This document shows positions 16,007 through 23,253 of a stretch of 44,349 bases of DNA, piece after piece. Numbering within the stretch: the first letter of the stretch is position 1; every line of letters starts with the position of its first letter. The position numbers and the translations under genes are program-made. Location: contig JALEII010000061.1 of NCBI GenBank assembly GCA_022770345.1, positions 1-44,349 of the forward strand. Direction: 5' to 3'. Under the pieces are notes generated by a model that saw only the letters and a program-made list of their open reading frames with translations, had not been told where the DNA came from and ran no database searches. Source of the stretch: Clostridiales bacterium (GTDB lineage: Bacteria > Bacillota > Clostridia > Oscillospirales > Oscillospiraceae).

Positions 16007-16027
16007 ATCGGTTTTTCAAAAACCGAT
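16007..16027. promoter_or_regulatory. Operator O2: 21-nt perfect palindrome in the degV leader
   Basis: ATCGGTTTTT, one base, then its exact complement. It matches the core of O1 at 19 of 21 positions. It lies between the degV transcription start and its ribosome site, with centres 74 nt apart, close to seven helical turns, which would suit looping between two bound dimers. Confidence 0.8.
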
Positions 16028-16045
16028 TTAACAGGAGGCATTTTT

Positions 16046-16876
16046 ATGCGTAAGATCATTGCCGATTCCTCAGCGAACCTGCTGAGCCTCAGCGGTGCCG
16101 CTTTCCGGTCCATCCCCATGGTCATCCATGCCGGAGAGCGGGATTTTCTGGACAACGCCCAGCTGGACACCGGGGACATGATGGACTACCTGTCCACCTT
16201 CAAGGGCCGTTCCGGCACCGCCTGCCCCGGCCCCGACGGTTGGATGAACGCCTTTGCCGGAGCCGACGAGGTTTTCGTCGTGACCATCACCAGCGGTCTG
16301 TCCGGCACCTACGGCTCCGCCATGGCCGCCAAGGACCTCTATGAGCAGGTCCACCCCAAAGTCAGAATTCATGTGTTCGACAGCTTGAGCACCGGCCCGG
16401 AAATGCAGCTGCTCATTGAGAAGCTAGCCTCGTTACTGGATACGGACCTGAGCTTTGAGGAAATTCGGGATGCCGGAGAGGCCTATCTTCGTTCTACCCG
16501 TATGTTTTTCAGCCTGCAATCCCTCCACAATCTGGCCCAGAACGGCCGGGTGAACAAGCTGGTTGCCGGGGCCATCGGCATCCTGAACATCCGTATTCTG
16601 GCCACTGCCAGCCCGGAGGGCACTATCGCCCCTGTGGAAAAGTGCCGGGGCGAGAAAAAAGCCCAGAGCGCCATGGTGGCGAAGATGCTGGAAGCCGGGT
16701 ACCAGGGCGGCAAGGTTCGCATCCACCATGCGGAAAATCCGGAGACCGCTCAGGCCATCCAGGCGGCGCTGCTGGAAAAATTTCCGGCGGCAGACATTGA
16801 GGTCGGCACCTGCCGGGGCCTTTGCAGCTATTATGCGGAGCGGGGCGGTGTGCTGACGGCCTTCGAGACAGCGTAA
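16046..16876 (+). CDS. DegV family fatty-acid-binding protein (FakB-like)
   Basis: The 276-residue protein starts after AGGAGG (16034-16039). It shows the DegV pattern: an N-terminal IIADSSANL strand, PMVIHAGERDFLDN, the SGTACPGPDGWMNAF segment, TITSGLSGTYGSA with the Ser/Thr residues that hold the fatty-acid carboxylate, VFDSLSTGPEMQLL, and RMFFSLQSLHNLAQNGRV. Family members present bound fatty acids to the kinase FakA for phosphorylation. No fakA gene is in the window. Expression is expected to be controlled through O1 and O2, so lipid-responsive regulation is a reasonable guess. Confidence 0.88.
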   Translation: MRKIIADSSANLLSLSGAAFRSIPMVIHAGERDFLDNAQLDTGDMMDYLSTFKGRSGTACPGPDGWMNAFAGADEVFVVTITSGLSGTYGSAMAAKDLYEQVHPKVRIHVFDSLSTGPEMQLLIEKLASLLDTDLSFEEIRDAGEAYLRSTRMFFSLQSLHNLAQNGRVNKLVAGAIGILNIRILATASPEGTIAPVEKCRGEKKAQSAMVAKMLEAGYQGGKVRIHHAENPETAQAIQAALLEKFPAADIEVGTCRGLCSYYAERGGVLTAFETA

Positions 16877-16899
16877 TTTTTGCCCCGTTGGCGCATAGG

Positions 16900-16940
16900 A
16901 TGTTCCATACATCGAACGTTGAGGTGGTACTATGGAACAT
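16900..16940 (+). promoter_or_regulatory. Inverted repeat enclosing the ribosome site and start of the double-OB gene
   Basis: ATGTTCCATA (16900-16909) and TATGGAACAT (16931-16940) are exact complements, 10 bp, with a 21-nt loop. The SD GAGGTGG lies in the loop and the start ATG (16932) in the stem, so RNA folding would hide the start codon; it could equally be a protein-binding palindrome. Confidence 0.5.
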
Positions 16941-17543
16941 ACGGAAAACGCCATTTCCCTTCGGGGCCAACTGACCGGCCTGCCGGAATTTTCCCACGAA
17001 AATCACGGAAAACGCTTCTGCCGCTTTCTTCTCGAGGTCCGGCGGCTATCCGGAGCGGCGGACCTGCTGCCCATTGTGGCAGAGGAAGCCCTGGTCAATG
17101 ACTTGGACCCCAGCGCCGGGGACATGATCGCCGTCACCGGCCAGATCCGCTCCCACAATCGCCGGGAGAACGGGGTCCGGCGGCTGATGATTTTTGTATT
17201 TGCGACGCAGATAAACGTAGCGTCCGGTGAGGCCGTCAATAATCTGGATCTGACAGGCGTTTTATGCCGGGAGCCGGTCTATCGTTGCACGCCTCTCGGC
17301 CGGGAAATCTGCGACGTGATGCTGGTGGTCCCCCGGGCCTTTCACCGGGCAGATTACATTCCCTGTATTCTCTGGGGTCGCCTGGCCCAGGAAGCCCGGG
17401 ACCACCACGTCCGGGACCTTTTATCCATCCGTGGACGACTCCAAAGCCGCATTTACACGAAATTGACCCCCGACGGGGCCATTGAGCGGACCGCATACGA
17501 AGTCTCCGCTCTGGAAGCCTGGTTCCCGGAGCCGGAAGAATAA
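16932..17543 (+). CDS. Double OB-fold protein, single-stranded-DNA-binding-like
   Basis: The 203-residue protein reads as two consecutive OB-fold halves. The first (residues 8-95) has ISLRGQLTGLPEFSHENHGKRF and MIAVTGQIRSHN. The second (residues 100-195) has LDLTGVLCREPVYRCTPLGREICDVMLVV, YIPCILWGRLAQEA and LLSIRGRLQSRIYTK. These are the strand patterns of SSB/PriB-like proteins, with the W-G-x-A feature of SSB in the second half. The acidic C-terminal tip of true SSB is reduced to PEPEE. It may bind single-stranded DNA in replication or repair, near nth, but it is not the canonical housekeeping SSB. Confidence 0.65.
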   Translation: MEHTENAISLRGQLTGLPEFSHENHGKRFCRFLLEVRRLSGAADLLPIVAEEALVNDLDPSAGDMIAVTGQIRSHNRRENGVRRLMIFVFATQINVASGEAVNNLDLTGVLCREPVYRCTPLGREICDVMLVVPRAFHRADYIPCILWGRLAQEARDHHVRDLLSIRGRLQSRIYTKLTPDGAIERTAYEVSALEAWFPEPEE

Positions 17544-17555
17544 ATTTTCCAAGCC

Positions 17556-17577
17556 GGAGGCGGCTCTCGCCGCCTCC
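17556..17577 (+). terminator. GC-rich hairpin after the double-OB gene
   Basis: GGAGGCGGC and its exact complement form a 9-bp stem with a TCTC loop 12 nt past the stop. The following sequence is not T-rich, so termination here is uncertain. Confidence 0.4.
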
Positions 17578-17630
17578 AAAGCCACGAAGGGCCTCCCCCG
17601 CAGCCCTGCGCCTTTCCATGCTACGCGCTC

Positions 17631-17665
17631 CCCCGCTCTTTTGTGCGGCGGGGCTTTTCTTTTTC
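17631..17665 (+). terminator. Probable terminator upstream of nth
   Basis: CCCCGC pairs with GCGGGG across an 11-nt loop and is followed by CTTTTCTTTTT. The -10 box of nth (TATAAT, 17678-17683) starts right after it. Confidence 0.55.
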
Positions 17666-17711
17666 CCGGCGACGTGGTATAATGAAGAAAAAAACAAAAA
17701 GGAAGGGCATT

Positions 17712-18341
17712 ATGGAGAAAAAAGTTCAGGCCATCATCGACCTTTTGAAGCAGCGCTACCCGGAGAGCCAGTGCGCCCTGCACTATAAGAAGGATTACGA
17801 GCTGATGATCTCCGTGCGGCTGTCAGCCCAATGCACCGACGCACGGGTGAATCAGGTGACGCCTGCCCTGTTCGCAGAGTTCCCTACTTTGGAGGCCATG
17901 GCCAATGCCCCCATCGAGCGAGTGGAGGAGCTGGTCCGCTCCTGCGGATTTTATAAGCATAAAGCCCGGGACATCGTGCTGGCCTGCCAGATGCTCCTGT
18001 CCGACTACGGCGGAAAGGTCCCCGGCACCATGGAAGAATTGCTGCAGCTCCCCGGCGTGGGCCGCAAGACTGCCAATCTGCTGCTTGGAGACATTTACGG
18101 TGTACCCGGCAGCGTGGTCTGCGACACCCACTGCATCCGTATCTGCGGCCGCCTGGGGCTGACCGTAGGCAAGGAGCCGGAAAAAGTGGAGCGGCAGCTG
18201 CGGGCCATCCTGCCTCCGGAGGAATCCTCGGATTTCTGCCACCGGCTGGTGATGTTCGGCCGGGAAGTCTGCACCGCCCGGTCCCCCAAGTGCAGCGAGT
18301 GTCCCCTGTCCCCCTTCTGCTCCACCGTCACCGGGCAATAA
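17712..18341 (+). CDS. nth: Endonuclease III (DNA glycosylase/AP lyase)
   Basis: The start at MEKKVQAIIDLL is favoured by GGAAGG just upstream. The in-frame ATG at 17682 overlaps the TATAAT at 17678-17683 and would lie before the transcription start. The 209-residue protein has the helix-hairpin-helix LPGVGRKTAN with catalytic Lys119, the catalytic Asp138 (CDTH), and the C-x6-C-x2-C-x5-C iron-sulfur loop, Cys187, 194, 197 and 203. It removes oxidised pyrimidines and nicks the abasic site in base excision repair. In the usual enzyme the Asp motif reads VDTHV; here it is CDTHC, a mild variation. Confidence 0.96.
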   Translation: MEKKVQAIIDLLKQRYPESQCALHYKKDYELMISVRLSAQCTDARVNQVTPALFAEFPTLEAMANAPIERVEELVRSCGFYKHKARDIVLACQMLLSDYGGKVPGTMEELLQLPGVGRKTANLLLGDIYGVPGSVVCDTHCIRICGRLGLTVGKEPEKVERQLRAILPPEESSDFCHRLVMFGREVCTARSPKCSECPLSPFCSTVTGQ

Positions 18342-18391
18342 AGCATATATGCCCCCTTTGACCCATAGATTTGGGACAAGGGGGGATTCTT

Positions 18392-19867
18392 TTGCCCATT
18401 TTCTATGGGGCCCTGATGCTGACCGGGGTCAATCTGCTGCTGCGATTTCTCTCCACCGCTTTTCAGGTGGTTCTTTCTTCCCTGCTGGGCAGCGCCGGAA
18501 TTGGACTGCTGCAGCTTGTGATGAGCGTTGGAATGCTGTCCATGACCGCCGGAATGGCAGGGGTGCGGACATCGGCCATGTACCTGTGCGCCGGTGAATT
18601 GGGCCGGAAGCGGCCGGAAAACGTCCGGTGGATGCTTCGCAGTGCAGGGCTGTACAGCCTTATTTGCAGCGGGGCCGTAGCCATGATCTTGGCGCTGGGT
18701 GCGCCTTACATTGCCGTTCATTGGGTGGGAAACGGCGCTGCCGTCCCGGCCCTGCGGCTGTTCGCCTGCTTCCTGCCCGTCAGCTGCCTGTGCGGCTGCA
18801 TGAGCGGGTATTTCACAGCCGCCAACCGCATCGGTGTCCTGGCAGCCGTGGAAGTTGCCGAGCAGCTACTGTCCATAGCCGTCACCGCCGGGCTGCTGCT
18901 GACCCGTGCCGGGTCGGACCCAGTCCGGGCCTGCCAATGCGTGATCTTCGGCAGCGGTGTCGGCGCTGCCATGACGTTGACACTGCTTTGCATTTTGCGG
19001 CTCCGGGAAAAGCCCCCGAAGGGTCCCCGGATACCGGTGGCGAAGCGGCTTTTGGAGACGGCCGTGCCGCTGGCCCTGGCGGACGATCTGAAAAGCGGCC
19101 TGTCCACCGCCGAAAATCTCATGGTCCCCAAGCGGCTGGGGGTGGCCGAGCCGCTGGCAGCCTTTGGGATGCTCACAGGCATGGTGTTCCCGGTGATCAT
19201 GTTCCCGGCCGCCATTCTCTTCGGCCTGGCCGAGCTGCTTATTCCCGAACTGGCCCGGTGCGCTGCCGCCGGGAGTCAAAAGCGCATCCGGTACCTGGTG
19301 AAGCGATCCCTCCGGGCGGGGCTGATCTACGGATGCTGCGCCTGGGGACTGCTGGCGCTGCTGGCAAAGTCCCTCTGCCTGCGGCTCTACGGAAGTCAGG
19401 AAGCCGGGCAGCAAATGGCGGCCTACGCTTTTCTCGTTCCCATGCTCTACTGCGACGCCGTAGTGGACGCCATGTGCAAGGGGTTGGGCCAGCAGAAAAT
19501 CTGCGTGCGGAACAACATTTTTACGGGCTTCCTGGACCTTGTTTTTCTCTATTTTCTCTTGCCGAAATTCGGCCTTCATGGGTATTTCGCCAGCTTTTTC
19601 CTGACCCATGCCCTGAATTTTCTGTTGAGCATCCGATTGCTGGTCCGGGTCTCCGGGGTGGTTCTGTCCCCGACAGCGGTGCTGAAAACCCTGGCAGCTG
19701 CAACGCTCAGCGTGGCCCTTTGCCGCCTGCTGTCCCCTCCCCCGATCCGGGCCGGGGCATTTGTCGCCGTATTCTTTGCCGCCCTGACCCTGCTGGGGGT
19801 CCTGGACCGGGACGACCTTCATTGGCTCCGGAGCCTTTTGACACAAATTCCCGCAAGAAAAGCATAA
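18392..19867 (+). CDS. SpoVB/MurJ-like flippase (MOP superfamily)
   Basis: A TTG at 18392 follows AAGGGGGG at about 7 nt and is my preferred start (491 residues); a TTG 7 codons upstream has no site. Around 13-14 membrane helices fill the protein. LPIFYGALMLTGVNLLLRF at the N-terminus and the later FGMLTGMVFPVIMFPAAILFGLAELLIPELA block resemble stage V sporulation protein B and related polysaccharide/lipid-II flippases. Family members move lipid-linked glycans across the membrane, in spore cortex or wall synthesis. No true MurJ is seen elsewhere in the window. A hairpin upstream (18350-18386) partly pairs the SD, which might dampen translation. Confidence 0.82.
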   Translation: MPIFYGALMLTGVNLLLRFLSTAFQVVLSSLLGSAGIGLLQLVMSVGMLSMTAGMAGVRTSAMYLCAGELGRKRPENVRWMLRSAGLYSLICSGAVAMILALGAPYIAVHWVGNGAAVPALRLFACFLPVSCLCGCMSGYFTAANRIGVLAAVEVAEQLLSIAVTAGLLLTRAGSDPVRACQCVIFGSGVGAAMTLTLLCILRLREKPPKGPRIPVAKRLLETAVPLALADDLKSGLSTAENLMVPKRLGVAEPLAAFGMLTGMVFPVIMFPAAILFGLAELLIPELARCAAAGSQKRIRYLVKRSLRAGLIYGCCAWGLLALLAKSLCLRLYGSQEAGQQMAAYAFLVPMLYCDAVVDAMCKGLGQQKICVRNNIFTGFLDLVFLYFLLPKFGLHGYFASFFLTHALNFLLSIRLLVRVSGVVLSPTAVLKTLAAATLSVALCRLLSPPPIRAGAFVAVFFAALTLLGVLDRDDLHWLRSLLTQIPARKA

Positions 19868-19901
19868 AAAATCCTTCCGAATTCCTTCGGAAGGATTTTT
19901 T
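19866..19901. terminator. Bidirectional terminator between flippase and pepD
   Basis: A perfect 16-bp stem with a TTCC loop, beginning AAAAAATCCTTCCGAA and ending in TTTTTT. The A-run and T-run make it work on both strands for the two convergent genes. Confidence 0.95.
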
Positions 19902-19908
19902 GATTCTC

Positions 19909-21354
19909 TTACAGTTCCTTCAACAGGGCCAGCAGGTATTCCCACACCCGGCCGGTAGAGGCGATGTCCAGCTTTTCCCGGCTGGTATGGATGTCGTGCA
20001 TCTGTGGTCCGATGGAAACGCAGTCCAGGCCCGGCTTCTTATCGGACAGCAGACCGCATTCCAGACCGGCGTGAATAGAGACCACCTGGGGCTTCTGCCC
20101 GTAGATCTTCTCGTAGACCGCCACCATAGTATCCCGGAGAGCAGACTCATGCTTGTACTCCCAGGCGGGATAGTGGCCCATCAGTTCTGCCTTGCCGTCA
20201 TAAAATTCCGCCATTTCCATAACCTTTTTGCCCAGAGCCATCTTCTCCTCGTTGACGCTGGACCGGATGGAGCAGAGGATATTCACGTTGTCCTCGTCCA
20301 TGGACACGACGCCCATGTTCAGGCTGGTCTGGGGCAGGTCCGGCATATCCGGACACATGGCCTGGACCCCGTTGGGGCAGGCGCACAGGAAGCCGATAAC
20401 TTTTGCGGTGTCCTGGGGGGACATAGCGTTGCCTCCCAACACATCCACATCGTCCGCCCGAACGATGGCGTTTGGCTCATCGTAGGTATCCCGAATTTCC
20501 TGCTGCAAGGCAGCGGCGATGTCGTTGATGCGCTCCAGGCCGATGCCCATGGCCACCATGGTGGCAGTAGCGGAGCGGGGAATGGCGTTGCTTTTATTGC
20601 CGCCGGAAATGCTGGTCAGGCACAGGGGCATGAGCTTCTGGACCCGGCCCATAAATTCGCCCAGCATTTTGTTGGCGTTGGCCCGGTTCTCGTTGATCTC
20701 CACGCCGGAGTGACCGCCCTTCAGGCCCTCCACCGTCAGGCGGATGCAGGGGCCGTACACGGCCTTCCGCTTGGCGGGCAGCTTGGTCAGCACGGAGGCG
20801 CCGCCAGCGCAGGACACGGTGAAAATACCCTCGTCCTCGGAGTCCAGATTGATGAGCCGCATGGCAGAGAACTGGGACATATCGATGTTCTCGGCACCGG
20901 TCATGCCGGTCTCCTCGTCCACGGTGATAAGGACCTCAATGGGCGGGTGGGGAATGGCGGGATCCTCCAGCAGGGCCATGGCATAAGCCACGGCGATGCC
21001 GTCATCGCCGCCCAGAGTCGTCCCACGGGCAAAGACGAACCGGTCGTCGTGGGTCAGGTCCAGGGGGTCCTTGGCCATATCCAGGGTGCAGTCCGGGTCC
21101 TTCTCGCAGACCATGTCCATGTGGCCCTGGAGCAGCACCGGGGCGTGGTCCTCATAGCCGGGGGTAGCAGGCTGGAACCAGAGAATGTCCCCCACCGGGT
21201 CCTGAATGACACGAACGCCGTGGCTTTCGGCAAATTCTTTCAGATAATTGCTGATGGCTTCGATATTCCCAGAGCCATGAGGAATGGAGCATAGCTTTTC
21301 AAAGCAGGCAAACACGCCTTCCGGCTGCAGACCCGCCAGTTTTTCACATTTCAT
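19909..21354 (-). CDS. pepD: Aminoacyl-histidine dipeptidase (PepD, M20 family)
   Basis: The 481-residue protein is a full-length M20C dipeptidase. Motifs in order: LLQGHMDMVCEKD (first metal ligand His and catalytic Asp, about residue 77-82), RGTTLGGDDGIAVAYAMALLED (bridging Asp), VDEETGMTGAENID (catalytic Glu pair), and HAGLECGLLSDKKPGLD near the C-terminus with the remaining ligands. It hydrolyses dipeptides such as carnosine-like Xaa-His in the cytoplasm for amino-acid recycling. It has its own promoter (21386-21414) and a GAGGTG site. Confidence 0.95.
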   Translation of the reverse strand: MKCEKLAGLQPEGVFACFEKLCSIPHGSGNIEAISNYLKEFAESHGVRVIQDPVGDILWFQPATPGYEDHAPVLLQGHMDMVCEKDPDCTLDMAKDPLDLTHDDRFVFARGTTLGGDDGIAVAYAMALLEDPAIPHPPIEVLITVDEETGMTGAENIDMSQFSAMRLINLDSEDEGIFTVSCAGGASVLTKLPAKRKAVYGPCIRLTVEGLKGGHSGVEINENRANANKMLGEFMGRVQKLMPLCLTSISGGNKSNAIPRSATATMVAMGIGLERINDIAAALQQEIRDTYDEPNAIVRADDVDVLGGNAMSPQDTAKVIGFLCACPNGVQAMCPDMPDLPQTSLNMGVVSMDEDNVNILCSIRSSVNEEKMALGKKVMEMAEFYDGKAELMGHYPAWEYKHESALRDTMVAVYEKIYGQKPQVVSIHAGLECGLLSDKKPGLDCVSIGPQMHDIHTSREKLDIASTGRVWEYLLALLKEL

Positions 21355-21385
21355 AGACGAACACCTCGTTCTTCAAATTTCTTCC

Positions 21386-21414
21386 AGTATAGCACAAGCC
21401 GCCCCGGTTGTCCA
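21386..21414 (-). promoter_or_regulatory. pepD: Promoter of pepD
   Basis: Minus strand: TGGACA (21414-21409), 17-nt spacer, TATACT (21391-21386). Confidence 0.7.
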
Positions 21415-21427
21415 CCGGGATTCATAC

Positions 21428-21572
21428 AGAAATCTGATGAAAACATTTCTGTTTTCATAGCCGCCGCAGCGGCGTAGATTTCGTATGAGACGGCTTTTGA
21501 AGCATCCACTGCGCTTTGCGCAGCTCTTGGATACTTCAAAAGGCCAGTGTAAAATTACAAATTTTACACTGG
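21428..21572. repeat. Multi-hairpin intergenic element between hslO and pepD
   Basis: Four inverted repeats fill 145 nt. In order on the plus strand: ATGAAAAC/GTTTTCAT (21437-21458), CGCCGC/GCGGCG (21462-21474), a 54-nt arm pair GGCTTTTGAAGCATCCA/TGGATACTTCAAAAGGCC enclosing a second stem CTGCGC-TTT-GCGCAG (21492-21545), and CCAGTGTAAAAT/ATTTTACACTGG with a 5-nt loop (21544-21572). The last stem begins 3 nt past the hslO stop and may terminate that operon. The dense nested symmetry looks like a small mobile repeat (REP/MITE-like) or a structured RNA. Short frames through it on the minus strand have no credible gene features. Confidence 0.65.
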
Positions 21573-21574
21573 TA

Positions 21575-22450
21575 TCAGGCTTTTTCCAGCATTTCCCGGA
21601 TGTCCTCCGGGGTAAAGGTATAAACCGTGTCACAGAACTGGCACTCCACCGGGAATGCCTTGTCCTCGGCAATGATCTCTTCCAGCTCTCCCCGGCCCAG
21701 GCTCAGCAGGGCGGCACTGACCCGCTCCCGGGAGCAATAGCACTTGTAGGAAACTTCCTGCTTCTCCAGAATGTCCACACCCAGATCGCCGCAGACCGTC
21801 TGCAGGATTTCCTCCGGGCTCATGCCCTTGTCCAGCATAGGGGTCACGGCCCCGGCCTTCTGGATCCCCTGTTCCAAGGCAGAGATGGTGGCCTCCGGCG
21901 CATCGGGCAGCAGCTGGAAGAGATACCCGCCTGCCACTTTCACGCTTTTGTCCCGGTCTACCAGTACCCCCAGAGCGCAGGCGGTGGGGGTCTGCTCGCT
22001 TTGCGCAAAATAAGCAGTCACATCGTCGGCAATTTCTCCGGAGGCCAGGGCCACGGAACCGATATACGGCTCCTTCATTTGCAGGTCCCGGATAACCGTC
22101 AGGGTGCCGTCCGTGCCTACGGTGGCCCCCACGTCCAGCTTGCCGGGATATTTTTCCGCCAACGGGGTCTTCGGCTCCGTCACATACCCACGGACGTTGC
22201 CCACCGCATCGGACACGCAGACGATGGTTCCGATGGGGCCGCCGCCCTTGATCTGCAGGGTCATGGAGCCGTTCTCCACTTTCTGCATATTGCCCATCAT
22301 GGAGGCCGCCGTCAACGCCCGGCCGAAAGCCGCCGTGGCGTTGGGCGTGGTGCCCTGAATTTCCGCCCCCCGGCGGACCGTTTCCGTGGAGCGGATGGCC
22401 ACGCACTTCACGAAGCCGTCCTTACTCATGCCCCGAACCAAATAATCCAT
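21575..22450 (-). CDS. hslO: Hsp33 redox-regulated chaperone
   Basis: The 291-residue protein has the four zinc-binding cysteines of Hsp33 as KCYCSRE (Cys237, Cys239) and ECQFCDTVY (Cys270, Cys273). The N-terminal domain includes SMMGNMQKVENGSMTLQIKGGGPIG and GYVTEP. Oxidation releases zinc and turns it into an ATP-independent holdase that protects proteins during oxidative stress. The start overlaps the upstream methyltransferase stop by one base (TAATG), so the two are co-translated. Confidence 0.96.
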   Translation of the reverse strand: MDYLVRGMSKDGFVKCVAIRSTETVRRGAEIQGTTPNATAAFGRALTAASMMGNMQKVENGSMTLQIKGGGPIGTIVCVSDAVGNVRGYVTEPKTPLAEKYPGKLDVGATVGTDGTLTVIRDLQMKEPYIGSVALASGEIADDVTAYFAQSEQTPTACALGVLVDRDKSVKVAGGYLFQLLPDAPEATISALEQGIQKAGAVTPMLDKGMSPEEILQTVCGDLGVDILEKQEVSYKCYCSRERVSAALLSLGRGELEEIIAEDKAFPVECQFCDTVYTFTPEDIREMLEKA

Positions 22451-23199
22451 TATCGTATGGTCCCCTTTCTTGCTTTGAAATAAACGCGCTGTTCACCGGG
22501 ACCTGGCCTTGCCATCTTTCGGTCGGCAAACACTTCGATGCGGGTAAACCCGGCATCCTTCAGGAATCCCCGGAGCGTGGCCTCGGAATATGCGTACTCC
22601 TGATGCTCCTCAAAGGAACGCTCCCATAGGTCTCCCCGTCGCTGGAACAGATCCATGCCGTAGGAGCAGATATTCGTTTCCTCGTCAAATTCGCCCCGCC
22701 AGACGCAGTACACGTCGTCGTCCTCGTCCAGGAACACCTGGCCGTCCATGGCCCGGAGCTTTTCCGGAGTATTCACGTCAAAAATAAGGCAGCCGCCGGG
22801 ATTCAGAAATTTATAGGCCCGGCGCAAGGCCATGGCACAGTCGGCGGGGTCGAGAATGTAATCCAGACTGTCCAGGGCGCATACCGCCAGGTCCACAGCT
22901 TTAGGAAGCCGCAGCTTTTCCAGCCGCTGGCAGGAAAACACCGGCATTTTTTCCAAATCGGCGCATTTCTGCTGGGCCACGGTGAGCATTTCCTCGGAGC
23001 AGTCCACTCCGATGACCTGCAGCCCCGCCTTTGCCAGCAGCAGGCTCACAGAGCCGGTGCCGCAGGCCAGATCCACCGCCGTCCGGGGTCGGCAGCCCTC
23101 TTTTTTCAGAATCTCCCGATAAAAGTCCACCACAGCGGCATAGTCCACATCGTTGGTAAGCCGGTCGTAGCTGCGGGCAAGTTCATGGTAAGCGTTCAT
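22450..23199 (-). CDS. Class I SAM-dependent methyltransferase
   Basis: The start MNAYHELARSYDRLTNDVDY at 23199 follows AGGAGAG. The 249-residue protein has the SAM site VDLACGTGSVSLLLAKAG (about 43-60), the acidic VIGVDCSEEML, and the later LNPGGCLIFDVNT strand. The beginning YDRLTNDVDYAAVVDFY resembles the YqeM-type group of Firmicute methyltransferases. The methylated substrate is unknown. It sits immediately after the ftsZ terminator, whose T-run abuts this gene's ribosome site, and no separate promoter is evident, so expression may depend on read-through or an unseen promoter inside ftsZ. Confidence 0.82.
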   Translation of the reverse strand: MNAYHELARSYDRLTNDVDYAAVVDFYREILKKEGCRPRTAVDLACGTGSVSLLLAKAGLQVIGVDCSEEMLTVAQQKCADLEKMPVFSCQRLEKLRLPKAVDLAVCALDSLDYILDPADCAMALRRAYKFLNPGGCLIFDVNTPEKLRAMDGQVFLDEDDDVYCVWRGEFDEETNICSYGMDLFQRRGDLWERSFEEHQEYAYSEATLRGFLKDAGFTRIEVFADRKMARPGPGEQRVYFKARKGTIR

Positions 23200-23210
23200 A
23201 GTCTCTCCTG

Positions 23211-23245
23211 AAAAAAGCATCCCGGACGGGAGCCGTCCGGGATGC
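23211..23245 (-). terminator. ftsZ: Rho-independent terminator of ftsZ
   Basis: A perfect 13-bp stem (GCATCCCGGACGG and its complement, 3-nt loop) is followed on the minus strand by TTTTTT, only 2 nt before the AGGAGAG ribosome site of the methyltransferase. Confidence 0.93.
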
Positions 23246-23253
23246 CGATCGTG

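Noticed and set aside
18628..21294. An 888-codon plus-strand frame
   Set aside because: It is a second frame of the flippase gene running on through antisense pepD, and it crosses a perfect 16-bp bidirectional terminator at 19866-19901.
21351..21539. A 62-codon minus-strand frame inside the hairpin element
   Set aside because: No ribosome site, and the sequence is dominated by inverted repeats, so a structural explanation is better than a coding one.
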